Of a stretch of DNA of 64,000 nt, positions 53,240-61,471 are shown one piece after another. The translations under genes were made by a program, and so were the position numbers. The stretch lies in NCBI GenBank assembly GCA_023265025.1, contig JAHFUP010000018.1:1-64000 (forward strand). The letters are read 5' to 3'. A model generated the notes under the pieces. The model was not told where the DNA came from. It was given only the letters and a program-made list of their open reading frames with translations, and did no database searches. This stretch comes from Acidimicrobiia bacterium. Its GTDB lineage: Bacteria > Actinomycetota > Acidimicrobiia > Acidimicrobiales > AC-14. Every line of letters starts with the position of its first letter. The first letter of the stretch is position 1.

Positions 53240-54132
53240 CCCAGCGCCGAACGCAGCGTGGCCAGGTTCTCGCGCATGACTGAGATGTACGTCGCCCCCG
53301 CGTTGAGCGCGTCGTCCGAGAGGCCCTCCAGCGGGTCGAGCGCCGCGGTCGAGACGCCGGCCTCCCGAGCCAGCGTCTGCGCCACCTTCGGCGAAACGAG
53401 GGTCTCGTAGAAGATCGTCCTGGTGCCCTGCGCTCGCACCTGGGACGCCAATTCGGCCAGACGCTGGGGCGTAGGCTCGGCGTCGGGCTGGAGGCCGGCG
53501 ACGGCCTCCTGGCCCAGCCCGTAGCGGCGTGCGAGGTACCCGAAGGCCGCGTGCGAGGTGACGATGACCTTTCGGTCGCATTGGGCCAGCCCCTGGCGGT
53601 ACGCGCTGTCGAGGTCGTCGAGCTCCCGTCCGTACGCCGCAGCGTTGGCCTCGTAGGCGCCCTGGTTGGCCGGGTCAACTCGGGACAACGCGGTCGCGAC
53701 CTTGGTCACCATGCCCTTGAACAGGGTGGGATCGAGCCAGACATGGGGGTCGACGTCGAGCTCCTGGTCCCCGGGAGGCGCCCCCAGGAGGGTGCCCGCC
53801 TCGCTCAGCAGGTCGACCTTCGTCCCCTTGGCCCGCGCCGCCACCTTCTCCAGCCCCGGCTGGAACCCGTGGCCGAAGTAGAGCACCACCGCCGCATCCT
53901 CGATCCGGTCAAGCTGGCGCGAGCTCAGTTCGATGTCATGGGGCTCGCCGCCGGCGGGCGTGACGTTCGTGACCTGGACATGTGCCCCGCCGACCCGCTG
54001 GGCGGCCTCGAACAGCGGATAGAAGGCGGCGACGACCTTCGTGCGCCCATCGGCCGGGTCCTCGCCCTCCGTGCCACACGCGCCGAGGGCCATCGCCCCG
54101 ACCAGCAGCAGGACGCCCAGACGAACGCGCAC
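53230..54132 (-). CDS. znuA: Zinc-binding lipoprotein ZnuA
   Basis: This 300-residue cluster-9 binding protein has a lipobox (GAMALGAC) and metal-site histidines in GGEPHDIELSSRQ, VDPHVWLDP and VTSHAAFGYLARRYGL, plus a late Asp/Glu segment (FYETLVSPK). The His-rich loop of some ZnuA proteins is short here (APPGDQELDVD). It delivers zinc to ZnuB/ZnuC. It heads the operon and has a Zur-like site upstream. Confidence 0.93.
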   Translation of the reverse strand: MRVRLGVLLLVGAMALGACGTEGEDPADGRTKVVAAFYPLFEAAQRVGGAHVQVTNVTPAGGEPHDIELSSRQLDRIEDAAVVLYFGHGFQPGLEKVAARAKGTKVDLLSEAGTLLGAPPGDQELDVDPHVWLDPTLFKGMVTKVATALSRVDPANQGAYEANAAAYGRELDDLDSAYRQGLAQCDRKVIVTSHAAFGYLARRYGLGQEAVAGLQPDAEPTPQRLAELASQVRAQGTRTIFYETLVSPKVAQTLAREAGVSTAALDPLEGLSDDALNAGATYISVMRENLATLRSALGCR

Positions 54133-54143
54133 GGGACCTCCTA

Positions 54144-54158
54144 TGAGAATGAGAACGA
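54144..54158 (-). promoter_or_regulatory. znuA: Candidate Zur box before znuA
   Basis: TGAGAATGAGAACGA (plus strand, from 54144) partly matches the actinobacterial Zur consensus TGAAAATGATTTTCA; the left half fits well and the right half poorly. It lies 12 bases before the start. Confidence 0.4.
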
Positions 54159-54259
54159 CTCCCCACTCTACCCCCGCTCCTGTCGGATCGCCATGTCGTC
54201 GCAGGGCCGGCTCGCCGACCGAGCTGCATAGCCCCAGCGCAGGGTCATGGACCTATTCC

Positions 54260-54274
54260 ATAAGGTGTGGTTAT
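54260..54274. promoter_or_regulatory. LysR-type site overlapping the lysR start
   Basis: ATAA-N7-TTAT, inside a longer CCATAA/TTATGG inverted repeat, overlaps the start codon. The same 15-bp form recurs at 55230-55244, downstream of the gene. Autoregulation is likely. Confidence 0.55.
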
Positions 54275-55193
54275 GGACCTCCGCCAGATCGAGTATTTCC
54301 TCGTCGTGGCGCGCCAACAGAACTTCACGCGTGCGGCCGAGGCTGTCGGTGTCGCCCAGCCCGCCCTTTCCCAGCAGATGAAGCGCCTCGAGGAGGAGTT
54401 GGGCGTCATCCTCCTGGACCGCAGCACGAGGCCGCTGACGCTGACCGAGGCGGGCCAGGCCTTCGAGGTCAGAGCCGAGCGCATCCTGGCGGATGTGCGG
54501 CTGGCGAAGGCGGAGATACGCGAGTTCGCCGGTGTCGGCCGGGGCAAGCTGGTCATCGGTGCGCTGCCCGCCCTGGCTGCCTGGCTGCCCCGGATCCTGG
54601 CGATCTTCCATGCCGCGCACCCGATGATCGAGATGATCCTCCGTGAGGAGAACTCCGAGGTGCTCGCCCGACTGGTCGGTTCGGGTGCGCTGGACTTGGC
54701 GGTGCTCCACGCCGTGCCGGGCATGTACACCGGGGACCCTTCGCAGCTGGGCATCGTGATGGAGCGGCTCTTCGACGACGAGCTCGTCGCGATCGTCGGA
54801 CCGAAACACCGGCTCGCAGACCGCGGGACCATCGAGCTCCGGGAGCTCCGGGATGAACCCTTCGTGCTCCGGACCCGCGGCTCCGGGCTGGCCCACACGC
54901 TCACGACGGCGATGACCGCCGAGGGCTTCTCGCCGCGTGTGGTCGCCGAGACCCCGACGCTGACGTCGGTGCGCGCCTTGGTGGCCGCAGGAATCGGCGT
55001 GTCGATCATCGCCCGGATACCGGCGCAGGCACCCGGCCCACCGATTGCCATCCTGGCCGTCCGCCCGGCGTTGCCGACGCACACCGCCGCGATCGCATGG
55101 CGCGGTGATCGCCGTCCCTCAGCGGCCGCGGAGGCCCTGCTCGGTGTTCTTCGCAATCACGGCGCGATCGCCCGACGGTCTCGCAACACGTAG
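54273..55193 (+). CDS. LysR-family transcriptional regulator
   Basis: The ATG at 54273 gives 306 residues beginning MDLRQIEYFLVVARQQNFTRAAEAVGVAQPALSQQMKRLEEELGVILLDRSTRPLTLT, a textbook LysR helix-turn-helix. The effector domain follows (GKLVIGALPALAAWLPRILAIFHAAHPMIEMIL). It is closest in pattern to the CbbR/CynR subgroup, but the inducer is unknown. The operator overlaps its start codon. The nearest plausible target is the surface-protein pair downstream, whose promoter region has a second matching site. Confidence 0.93.
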   Translation: MDLRQIEYFLVVARQQNFTRAAEAVGVAQPALSQQMKRLEEELGVILLDRSTRPLTLTEAGQAFEVRAERILADVRLAKAEIREFAGVGRGKLVIGALPALAAWLPRILAIFHAAHPMIEMILREENSEVLARLVGSGALDLAVLHAVPGMYTGDPSQLGIVMERLFDDELVAIVGPKHRLADRGTIELRELRDEPFVLRTRGSGLAHTLTTAMTAEGFSPRVVAETPTLTSVRALVAAGIGVSIIARIPAQAPGPPIAILAVRPALPTHTAAIAWRGDRRPSAAAEALLGVLRNHGAIARRSRNT

Positions 55194-55229
55194 GGGCCAC
55201 CAGTCAGGGACCCGGTCCGTCTCGCGTCT

Positions 55230-55244
55230 ATAAGTTCTTCTTAT
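55230..55244. promoter_or_regulatory. Second LysR-type palindrome, upstream of the surface-protein genes
   Basis: CTATAAG and CTTATAG flank TTCTT, a perfect 7-bp inverted repeat containing ATAA-N7-TTAT as in the site at 54260. It is about 145 bases before the next gene. Confidence 0.55.
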
Positions 55245-55387
55245 AGTCGATCAAACGTGATCAATCTGGTGTTATCCTTTGCCGCTGGGGCGTCGGCCCC
55301 GACGCCGCGTGGGGGCGGCTCGATCTGAGGCACGCGTCACGCCTCGGGTTCCTCAAACTGCACATTGGGTCGAATCGAGAAAGGCAC

Positions 55388-55987
55388 GTGACGACAATGA
55401 GGTCTCTTCGTAGGTTGGCGGGCGCCGGCTTGGCCGCCGCGGCGGTCGCGGTGGTCACCACAGCCACAGCGTGGGCATGTGTGTCCGGCCCGGCCGTGCT
55501 GATGAACACCTCCACCATCAAGGCGGGCGAGACGGTGCAGATCAAGGCCACCAACTTCACCAAGCCCGAGTCCGTCGTCGTGCGTTTCAACGCCCTCGAC
55601 GGTCCCGTGCTCGCCGACCTGGGCGCCCCGAGGAGCGGTGCCCTCGAAGGCAGCGTCACCATCCCCGCCGGCACCGCCCCCGGCTCCTACGTCCTGCTGT
55701 TCACCCAGACCACGCCCGACGGCAAGCCTTCACAGGTGCCGGCCCGGTCCCTCATCAACATCACCGGTGACTCCGGCGCCAAGCCGGTCCTCGGCGCCAC
55801 GCCGGCATCGTCCGGGAACCGGCTGGACAGCCTGGCCACCGCCAACAGCGACTCGGTCAGTGGTGGCACGCTGGCGCTCATCGCCATGGGCGTGGGCGGC
55901 ATCGCCCTCTTCATGGCCGGCATCGCCACCCTCATGACCAGCCGTCGCAGCAGCGACTCCCCGGTGGCCGCCAAGGCCCGCAGCTAG
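55388..55987 (+). CDS. Secreted, tail-anchored surface protein of unknown function
   Basis: The GTG at 55388 (or ATG 55397) gives about 199 residues: signal peptide (LRRLAGAGLAAAAVAVVTTATAWA), a beta-rich domain with repeated strands (NTSTIKAGETVQIKATNFTKPESVVVRFN, then GSVTIPAGTAPGSYVLLFTQTTPDG), and a C-terminal helix (LALIAMGVGGIALFMAGIATLM) followed by TSRRSS. The domain looks Ig- or copper-binding-like; the pattern is that of a cell-envelope protein. No family is recognised. A long hairpin lies between it and the next gene. Confidence 0.78.
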   Translation: MTTMRSLRRLAGAGLAAAAVAVVTTATAWACVSGPAVLMNTSTIKAGETVQIKATNFTKPESVVVRFNALDGPVLADLGAPRSGALEGSVTIPAGTAPGSYVLLFTQTTPDGKPSQVPARSLINITGDSGAKPVLGATPASSGNRLDSLATANSDSVSGGTLALIAMGVGGIALFMAGIATLMTSRRSSDSPVAAKARS

Positions 55988-56017
55988 GCACCCAGCTTCC
56001 CGCATCACCCGTTCATG

Positions 56018-56050
56018 GGCGGCCTCCCTTCCTCGTGAAGGGAGGCCGCC
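56018..56050 (+). terminator. Perfect 14-bp-stem hairpin between two surface-protein genes
   Basis: GGCGGCCTCCCTTC and GAAGGGAGGCCGCC pair fully around CTCGT; GTCGGGTTT follows. It ends 30 bases before the next start, so it may terminate the first gene or modulate read-through. Confidence 0.75.
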
Positions 56051-56080
56051 GTCGGGTTTCGACCGAGATCAGGAGTAGAC

Positions 56081-57835
56081 GTGACGAGACGACCCCAGCG
56101 TGTTCTGGCCGCCTTGGCCGCCGGTGCCATCGGCGCCGTACTGGCCGCAGGCCCGGCGCCCGCCGCCGGCCCGGTGGGCCTGACCAAGCCCACCCAGGCA
56201 TCCAAGGTCGACGTCGACCCCGGCCGCCTCTACGGCAGCCCGTCACTGGCGATCGATCCCGAGAACCCGATGCACATGGCCGCCGGCTGGGGTGACCTCC
56301 GCAGCCGCCGCTGCGGCGTGCTCCGCTCCGTCGACGGTGGTGCCACGTGGACCCGGCCCGACGCCTCCCCGGACACGGCGACCTTCCCGTTCTGCATTCA
56401 GCAGCAGGGCGGTGTCATCCAGGCTCCGATCGCCTTCGGCGCCAAGGGCATGCTCTACATGGCCCTCGGTGGATGGGGACCTGAGGACGTCGGCCGCAGC
56501 TCCGGCGCGGTGATGGTGGCCCGCTCGGCCAACCTCGGCGACTCCTGGGAGACCACGGTCGTGCGCAGCGGCCGGGGCAAGACCGGCGAGGCCGCAGAGG
56601 ACCTCCGCCCGGTACAGGACATCGCGGTGACCGCCAAGGCCGGCAAGGACGATGTCCTCTACCTGACGTTCGCCCAGGCCCGCACCGGCTTCACCGCCCC
56701 GAACGCGGCGCCCGGCATTCCGATGGTCGCCGTCTCCCGGGACGGCGGTCGCACGTTCGACGAAGGCACCAACCTCGCCGACAAGGTATTCGAGGACAAA
56801 GCCATACGTGACCGGGCCATCGCCGCGGTGACCACGACCGTCCCCGCCCCCGGGGTGACCACCACCACCACGACCGCCCCGCCGGCCGGGTCCAAGGCCG
56901 CGACGCCCAACCAGGCGTCCAACTTCGGTAGCCGGGGTGGGCGCAACGGGCACACGGTCGCCGTGGACGGCAAGGGCAACGCCTACGTTCTCTGGGGAGC
57001 CGGCTCGGCCAATATCACCCCGTCCCCGCCGGGAGCGCTGTTCCTCTCCAAGTCCACGGACGCCGGCAGGACCTGGACAACGACCCAGGCCACCCCCTAC
57101 GGGTACGACAACCCCATCGGGGGGCCCGCCTTCGCCGGCCAGCAGATGGCGGTGAGCAAGGAAGGCACCATCCACATCGTCTACGGGTTCAACCCGAAGC
57201 CCGAGCTCGCCGCCTACGGAGAGGTCTACCACCGGGCCTCCTACGACGGCGGCAATACCTTCAGCCCGCTCAAGGACCTGAGCGATGACGATCCCAAGAA
57301 CCTGGCCGCCCAGTTCTTCCCCAACATCAGCGTGGCTCCCAACGGCCGCGTCGACGCCGTGTGGTGGGACACCCGTGACGACCCCGGCATCCGCTCGAAC
57401 GACGTCTACTACGCCTACTCCACCGACGACGGCAGGACCTGGAGCAAGAACGAGCGTATGACCGACCAGAGCGTCGACCGCCGCCTCGGCGTCTACGGCC
57501 TCGGGTACGACATCGCCGCCCCGCCGGGGGTCGCGTCCACCAACGCCTACGCCGTTGTCGGTTGGGACGACACCCGCAACAGCGGGCCGGCGCCCACCGG
57601 CTTCAACGCCGAGCTCGGCGGTGGTCTGCAGGACATCTACACCGCCGCCGTCCAGTTCGAGGCCATCGGTGGGGGTGGAACGTCCAACGCGGCCAAGATG
57701 GCGCTGGCCGCCGTCGTGGGCATCGTGGTTGTGGGCGTTGTGCTCGTCGTCGCCGCCCTGGCCGCCCGACGCCGAAACCCTCCGCCGGCATCCACCAAGC
57801 CTGCGGGCCAGAAATCGGCCGCGCAGGTCAGCTAA
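56081..57835 (+). CDS. Secreted tail-anchored beta-propeller protein with Asp-box (BNR) repeats
   Basis: The GTG at 56081 gives 584 residues with a signal peptide (RVLAALAAGAIGAVLAAGPAPAAG). Asp-boxes recur: SVDGGATW, SRDGGRTF, STDAGRTW, SYDGGNTF and STDDGRTW, marking a sialidase-type propeller. A Thr-rich linker (VPAPGVTTTTTTAPPAG) interrupts it near 255. The C-terminus has a membrane helix (MALAAVVGIVVVGVVLVVAALAA) and basic tail. Catalytic residues of sialidases are not evident, so enzyme activity is not claimed; adhesive or glycan-binding roles are possible. It follows the other tail-anchored protein. Confidence 0.85.
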   Translation: MTRRPQRVLAALAAGAIGAVLAAGPAPAAGPVGLTKPTQASKVDVDPGRLYGSPSLAIDPENPMHMAAGWGDLRSRRCGVLRSVDGGATWTRPDASPDTATFPFCIQQQGGVIQAPIAFGAKGMLYMALGGWGPEDVGRSSGAVMVARSANLGDSWETTVVRSGRGKTGEAAEDLRPVQDIAVTAKAGKDDVLYLTFAQARTGFTAPNAAPGIPMVAVSRDGGRTFDEGTNLADKVFEDKAIRDRAIAAVTTTVPAPGVTTTTTTAPPAGSKAATPNQASNFGSRGGRNGHTVAVDGKGNAYVLWGAGSANITPSPPGALFLSKSTDAGRTWTTTQATPYGYDNPIGGPAFAGQQMAVSKEGTIHIVYGFNPKPELAAYGEVYHRASYDGGNTFSPLKDLSDDDPKNLAAQFFPNISVAPNGRVDAVWWDTRDDPGIRSNDVYYAYSTDDGRTWSKNERMTDQSVDRRLGVYGLGYDIAAPPGVASTNAYAVVGWDDTRNSGPAPTGFNAELGGGLQDIYTAAVQFEAIGGGGTSNAAKMALAAVVGIVVVGVVLVVAALAARRRNPPPASTKPAGQKSAAQVS

Positions 57836-57870
57836 GCCACTCAGCACCACGCGCTCGCATCAGCCGCTGT

Positions 57871-57917
57871 CCGGGACAAGGCTCGACGAAACCCCCACTT
57901 CGTCTGCCTTGTCCCGG
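57871..57917. terminator. Long hairpin between the BNR gene and FmdE-like gene
   Basis: CCGGGACAAGGC pairs with GCCTTGTCCCGG, and inside the loop GACGAA pairs with TTCGTC, giving a nested stem of 18 pairs. It lies between convergent stops (57835 and 57964) and probably ends both. Confidence 0.75.
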
Positions 57918-57963
57918 CACGGGCGCGAACAAACGAACCGGCCCTCTTAGCCCGTCCAGCGAC

Positions 57964-58611
57964 TTAACTGGTGGGACTGGGCGAGGGGCCCCTGCGCAGG
58001 AGGATTGGTTGGTCCGGGGCCATTGCGGCGTCGAAGCACGGCTGGCACAGCTCCCGACCGTCGAGCCGTCGCACCCGCGTCTCCATAGCGGACTCGCCGC
58101 ACTCCGCGCAGACGACGCTCGCGTGGATGCGCGCCTTGCGCGGCGCCGGCGTGTGGATCTCCTCGATCCGGTACAAATCGTCGGGTGCGATGGCGAGCAC
58201 CTTGCGCGACTGCGCCACGTGCAACTCCTGGAACCGGGCGCGCTCGGCTTCGGTCGCCGACCCGGACCGAACTTTGGCGAACAGAGCCTGGTGCTCCGGG
58301 TCGCGCAGCCAGGCGTCGGCGCGCAGGACGATCCGCACCGCCCGCCCGTCGGACCGGCGGTGGAAGCTGAAGGCCGTCTTGCCGTAGTCGTGGTGGATCA
58401 GGTTGCCCTTGCCGAACGTGCACCCGGTCAGGAACTGGATGGCGTCGACGCCGCACATGTCGGTCTCCACCACGGCGACGACTTCCTCGTCCTTGGCGTG
58501 GGGCCCGATCTCGCGGAGCCCGATGAGGGCGGCCTGCACGCCCATGGCCAAGCCGGGGCACATGTGCCCGTGGAACTCCACCACCCGTTCGAGTGTCGCC
58601 TCGTCGATCAT
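57964..58611 (-). CDS. FmdE-like metal-binding protein with zinc finger
   Basis: I chose the ATG at 58611, preceded by GAGGAG, giving 215 residues. The FmdE domain reads VEFHGHMCPGLAMGVQAAL, ETDMCGVDAIQFLTGCTFGKGNL, with conserved His and Cys residues for metal binding. A C-terminal zinc ribbon follows (VCAECGESAMETRVRRLDGRELCQPCFDAA). FmdE is named after formylmethanofuran dehydrogenase subunit E of methanogens, but bacterial members are not part of that enzyme and are linked to metal or molybdenum handling. It is divergent from a peptide/nickel-type ABC operon, which may be its functional partner. Confidence 0.85.
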   Translation of the reverse strand: MIDEATLERVVEFHGHMCPGLAMGVQAALIGLREIGPHAKDEEVVAVVETDMCGVDAIQFLTGCTFGKGNLIHHDYGKTAFSFHRRSDGRAVRIVLRADAWLRDPEHQALFAKVRSGSATEAERARFQELHVAQSRKVLAIAPDDLYRIEEIHTPAPRKARIHASVVCAECGESAMETRVRRLDGRELCQPCFDAAMAPDQPILLRRGPSPSPTS

Positions 58612-58704
58612 CGCGCTCTCCTCACCTCGGGTGCGGAACTCCATTGTCGGAGGTCTGGATCCGACTCCGCAAGCGATGCGCGGACGACGCTCATCTGCAT
58701 TGAT

Positions 58705-58719
58705 CGATTAGAGCAATCG
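58705..58719. promoter_or_regulatory. Palindromic site in the fmdE/ABC divergent region
   Basis: CGATT and AATCG flank AGAGC in the 253-bp intergenic region. It may be an operator serving either gene; no regulator is assigned. Confidence 0.35.
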
Positions 58720-58811
58720 CATCTTCCTGTCGATGACCCGACGCGGTTTGTCGGCTGAACTGCAATTCGGCCCTACGCTGGAAACGTTCGGTAGGGGCAC
58801 CATTGATCCCG

Positions 58812-58833
58812 GCGCCCTGCACAGGCGCTTTTT
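58812..58833 (+). terminator. Small hairpin with T-run in the leader of the second ABC operon
   Basis: GCGCC and GGCGC flank a 7-base loop and are followed directly by TTTTT. This resembles an intrinsic terminator 32 bases before the binding-protein start, so it may attenuate the operon. Confidence 0.35.
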
Positions 58834-58864
58834 CTCGCACGTATGTACAACAGGAGGAGTATCC

Positions 58865-60526
58865 ATGGTCAGACGTCATCTGCGCGTCGCCGCGGCGGCG
58901 GCCGTGTTCGCATTGGCCGCCGCGGCCTGCAGCAGCACGAGCGAGAACGCCGGCACCTCGGCGTCGACCACGCCGGGCCAGCAACGGGTGACGTTGCGGA
59001 TCGCGGCCAACACCCAGAGCGGTGGCTACCCGACCCCGTACGCGGCCATCCGCGGTCCCGGCCGGCTGATCACCACCTACATCTTCGACACGCTCGCCTT
59101 CCCGGACGTCACCGGGGAGCCCAAGCCCTGGGTGGCCAAGTCGTGGACGACCTCGCCCGACGGCAAGACGTGGACGTTCAACCTGAACGAAAACGTCAAG
59201 TTCCACGACGGGATGCCGCTCACGTCCGACGACGTCGTCTTCTCCTTCAACTACAACCTCACCGGGCCGGGCGCGGCGTCCGGCGTGGCCCAGGGCGTGA
59301 CCTACATCGACACGGTCACGGCCCCCGACCCGAAGACGGTCGTCATCACCCTGAAGACGGTGCGGCCGAGCTTCCTGCAGGACATCGCCGGCGCGTTCGG
59401 CTTCGCCATCATGCCGAAGCACATCTGGTCGACCGTGACCGACCCCGCCAAGTTCCAGGGCCCGACGGCCCTCATCGGCTCCGGTCCCTACAAGCTCGAG
59501 AACTTCGACCTGACCACCAACAGCTTCAACTTCGTGGCCAACGAGGACTTCTTCCTCGGCCCGGCCAAGGTGCAGAAGTTCCAGATCGTCCCCGTGGCCG
59601 ACGCCCTCCTTGCCCTCGAGCGGGGCGAGGTCGACGCTGCCAGCGGCGGCAACAGCCTGATCCCCAAGATCCAGTACGACGCCCTGGCCAAGAAGTACAA
59701 GGTCCTGACCGCGCCGGGTGAGTTCAACCTGGCCCTGTTCTTCAACCAGGCCAAGGGCTTCCCCTACAACGAGAAGGCGTTCCGCCAGGGCGTCGTCTAC
59801 GGCCTTGACCGCAAGGACATGGTGACCCGGCTCCTCGACGGCCGCGGGATTCCCGGCCCGGCCGGCGCCCTGGGCCCGGGCAACGAGTTCCTCAACAAGA
59901 ACCTGCCCGCCTACCCGCTCGACAAGGCGAAGGCCGGCGCCCTCTTCGACCAGATCGACCTCAAGGACCGCAACAACGACGGCCTCCGGGACAAGCCCGA
60001 CGGCTCGGCGTTCAAGATCCCGCTGTCGGTCAGCTCGACGGACACCCAGCAGGCCCAGCTGGTGAAGGAGTACCTGCGGGCCGTGGGGCTCGACGTCGAC
60101 ATCAACGCCGTCGACCAGCAGACCTCCGACGACCGGGGCGCCAAGGGCGACTACGAGATGGCCGTCCAGCACTTCGGCGGCCTCTCCGGCGACCCGTCCG
60201 GTCTGATCACCCGGTTCCAGTCGACCACGCGCAGCACGTCGTTCACCCGGGTGTGGGGGTACAACAACCCCGCCTTCGACAAGGTCTCCAACGACCAGGC
60301 CGTCGAGATCGACAGGACCAAGCGTGGGGCACTGGTCGACCAGATGCAGAGCATCCTGGCCGACGATCTGCCCCAGATCTCGCTCTACGTGCCCGAGCAG
60401 ATCACCTTCGTCGACTCGGCGAAGTACAACGGGTTCGCCTACACGCCGGGCTGCCCGCCGTGCGGTGCCACCGGCAACAAGCGCAACCTGTTCACCGGCA
60501 ACGCCGACCCGGCACCGAAGAACTGA
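58865..60526 (+). CDS. Peptide/nickel-type ABC transporter substrate-binding lipoprotein
   Basis: This 553-residue protein has a lipobox (LAAAACSS), so it is an anchored lipoprotein, unlike the tail-anchored one at 13.9 kb. The SBP_bac_5 fold is clear: WTFNLNENVKFHDGMPLTSDDVVFSF, KHIWSTVTDP, IGSGPYKLENF and LPQISLYVPEQITF. A good ribosome site (AGGAGGA) precedes the ATG. A peptide, nickel-chelate or related ligand is possible; the adjacent FmdE-like gene and embedded methyltransferase do not settle it. It heads the operon with methyltransferase, double ATPase and permease. Confidence 0.93.
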   Translation: MVRRHLRVAAAAAVFALAAAACSSTSENAGTSASTTPGQQRVTLRIAANTQSGGYPTPYAAIRGPGRLITTYIFDTLAFPDVTGEPKPWVAKSWTTSPDGKTWTFNLNENVKFHDGMPLTSDDVVFSFNYNLTGPGAASGVAQGVTYIDTVTAPDPKTVVITLKTVRPSFLQDIAGAFGFAIMPKHIWSTVTDPAKFQGPTALIGSGPYKLENFDLTTNSFNFVANEDFFLGPAKVQKFQIVPVADALLALERGEVDAASGGNSLIPKIQYDALAKKYKVLTAPGEFNLALFFNQAKGFPYNEKAFRQGVVYGLDRKDMVTRLLDGRGIPGPAGALGPGNEFLNKNLPAYPLDKAKAGALFDQIDLKDRNNDGLRDKPDGSAFKIPLSVSSTDTQQAQLVKEYLRAVGLDVDINAVDQQTSDDRGAKGDYEMAVQHFGGLSGDPSGLITRFQSTTRSTSFTRVWGYNNPAFDKVSNDQAVEIDRTKRGALVDQMQSILADDLPQISLYVPEQITFVDSAKYNGFAYTPGCPPCGATGNKRNLFTGNADPAPKN

Positions 60527-60529
60527 ATC

Positions 60530-61471
60530 GTGGCCCTTCCCACCGACCTCACGTTCCTCGCGCCTCCGGGGGAGACCGCCGACTGGCGCCTCATCCTGTT
60601 GTGTGACGCCGCCGCCTCGACCGGGATCTTTGAGAAGCTGCCCGGCACCGCCGAGGAGCTCGTGGCTCGCACCGGGCTCGACCCGGAGTCCCTGCGGGTC
60701 GTCCTCGACGCGCTCGTCGCCCTCGGCGTGCTGGAGCGCGGTGACGGCGGAGCGTTCCGGCTCGCCGCCGGCGCGCCGGAACCGGCGGCCATGCCCAGGA
60801 TCCGGCACCACGCCCGGGCTCTCAAGCGCTGGGCGAACACGATCGAGCCCCGGCTACGGGGGGAGGCAACGGCTGCCGGCGCCGCGGTGGACCCCGAGAT
60901 GTTCCACGACGCCTTGGCGGCCAACGCCCGCGCGGTGGCACCCGAGGTCGTCGACGTGTGCCTGCAGCGCTTCCCCGAGGCCAGCAGCGTGCTCGATCTC
61001 GGGGGCCTGCACGGCGAGTACTCCCTGGAGTTCACCCGGCGCGGCCTGACGGCGACGATGCAGGACCAGCCGGCCATGATCGACGTGGCCCGCCGGCGGG
61101 GTCGCCTCGAGGCGGCCGGCGTCGAGCTGTTCGAGGGCAGCTTCTTCGAGACCGTCCCCGACGGGCCGTTCGACCTGGCGTTCTGCTCGGGCATCACCCA
61201 CACCTTCGACGGCGAGCACAACGGCATGCTGTTCCGGAATCTGCGCCGGATCGTCCCCGCCGGCGGCGGCGTGGCCGTGGTCACCTTCCTCCGCGGTCGC
61301 AGCCCGATGACGTCGCTGTTCGCGGTGCAGATGCTCGTCAACGACAACGGTGGCGACACCCACACCGAGGCGGAGTATCGGGAGTGGTTGTCCGAGGCAG
61401 GCTTTGCCGTCGACGACACGATCCTGGACCTCCCTGGGCAGGGAGCCAGGTCGGTGCTCTTTGCCACCTGA
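60530..61471 (+). CDS. SAM-dependent methyltransferase, O-methyltransferase-like, in the ABC operon
   Basis: The GTG three bases after the binding-protein stop gives 313 residues. An N-terminal winged-helix dimerisation part (GIFEKLPGTAEELVARTGLDPESLRVVLDALVALGVLER) precedes the class-I fold: VLDLGGLHGEYSLEFTRRGL (motif I), ELFEGSFFETVPDGPFDLAFCSGITHTF and VPAGGGVAVVTFL. This architecture is that of small-molecule O-methyltransferases. Its tight spacing on both sides shows it is a true operon member. It may modify an imported or exported compound; the substrate is unknown. Confidence 0.87.
   Translation: MALPTDLTFLAPPGETADWRLILLCDAAASTGIFEKLPGTAEELVARTGLDPESLRVVLDALVALGVLERGDGGAFRLAAGAPEPAAMPRIRHHARALKRWANTIEPRLRGEATAAGAAVDPEMFHDALAANARAVAPEVVDVCLQRFPEASSVLDLGGLHGEYSLEFTRRGLTATMQDQPAMIDVARRRGRLEAAGVELFEGSFFETVPDGPFDLAFCSGITHTFDGEHNGMLFRNLRRIVPAGGGVAVVTFLRGRSPMTSLFAVQMLVNDNGGDTHTEAEYREWLSEAGFAVDDTILDLPGQGARSVLFAT

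Noticed and set aside
58691-60811. 706-codon open frame antisense to the second binding-protein gene
   Set aside because: The lipoprotein frame on the plus strand has a ribosome site, lipobox and family motifs; the antisense frame has none.
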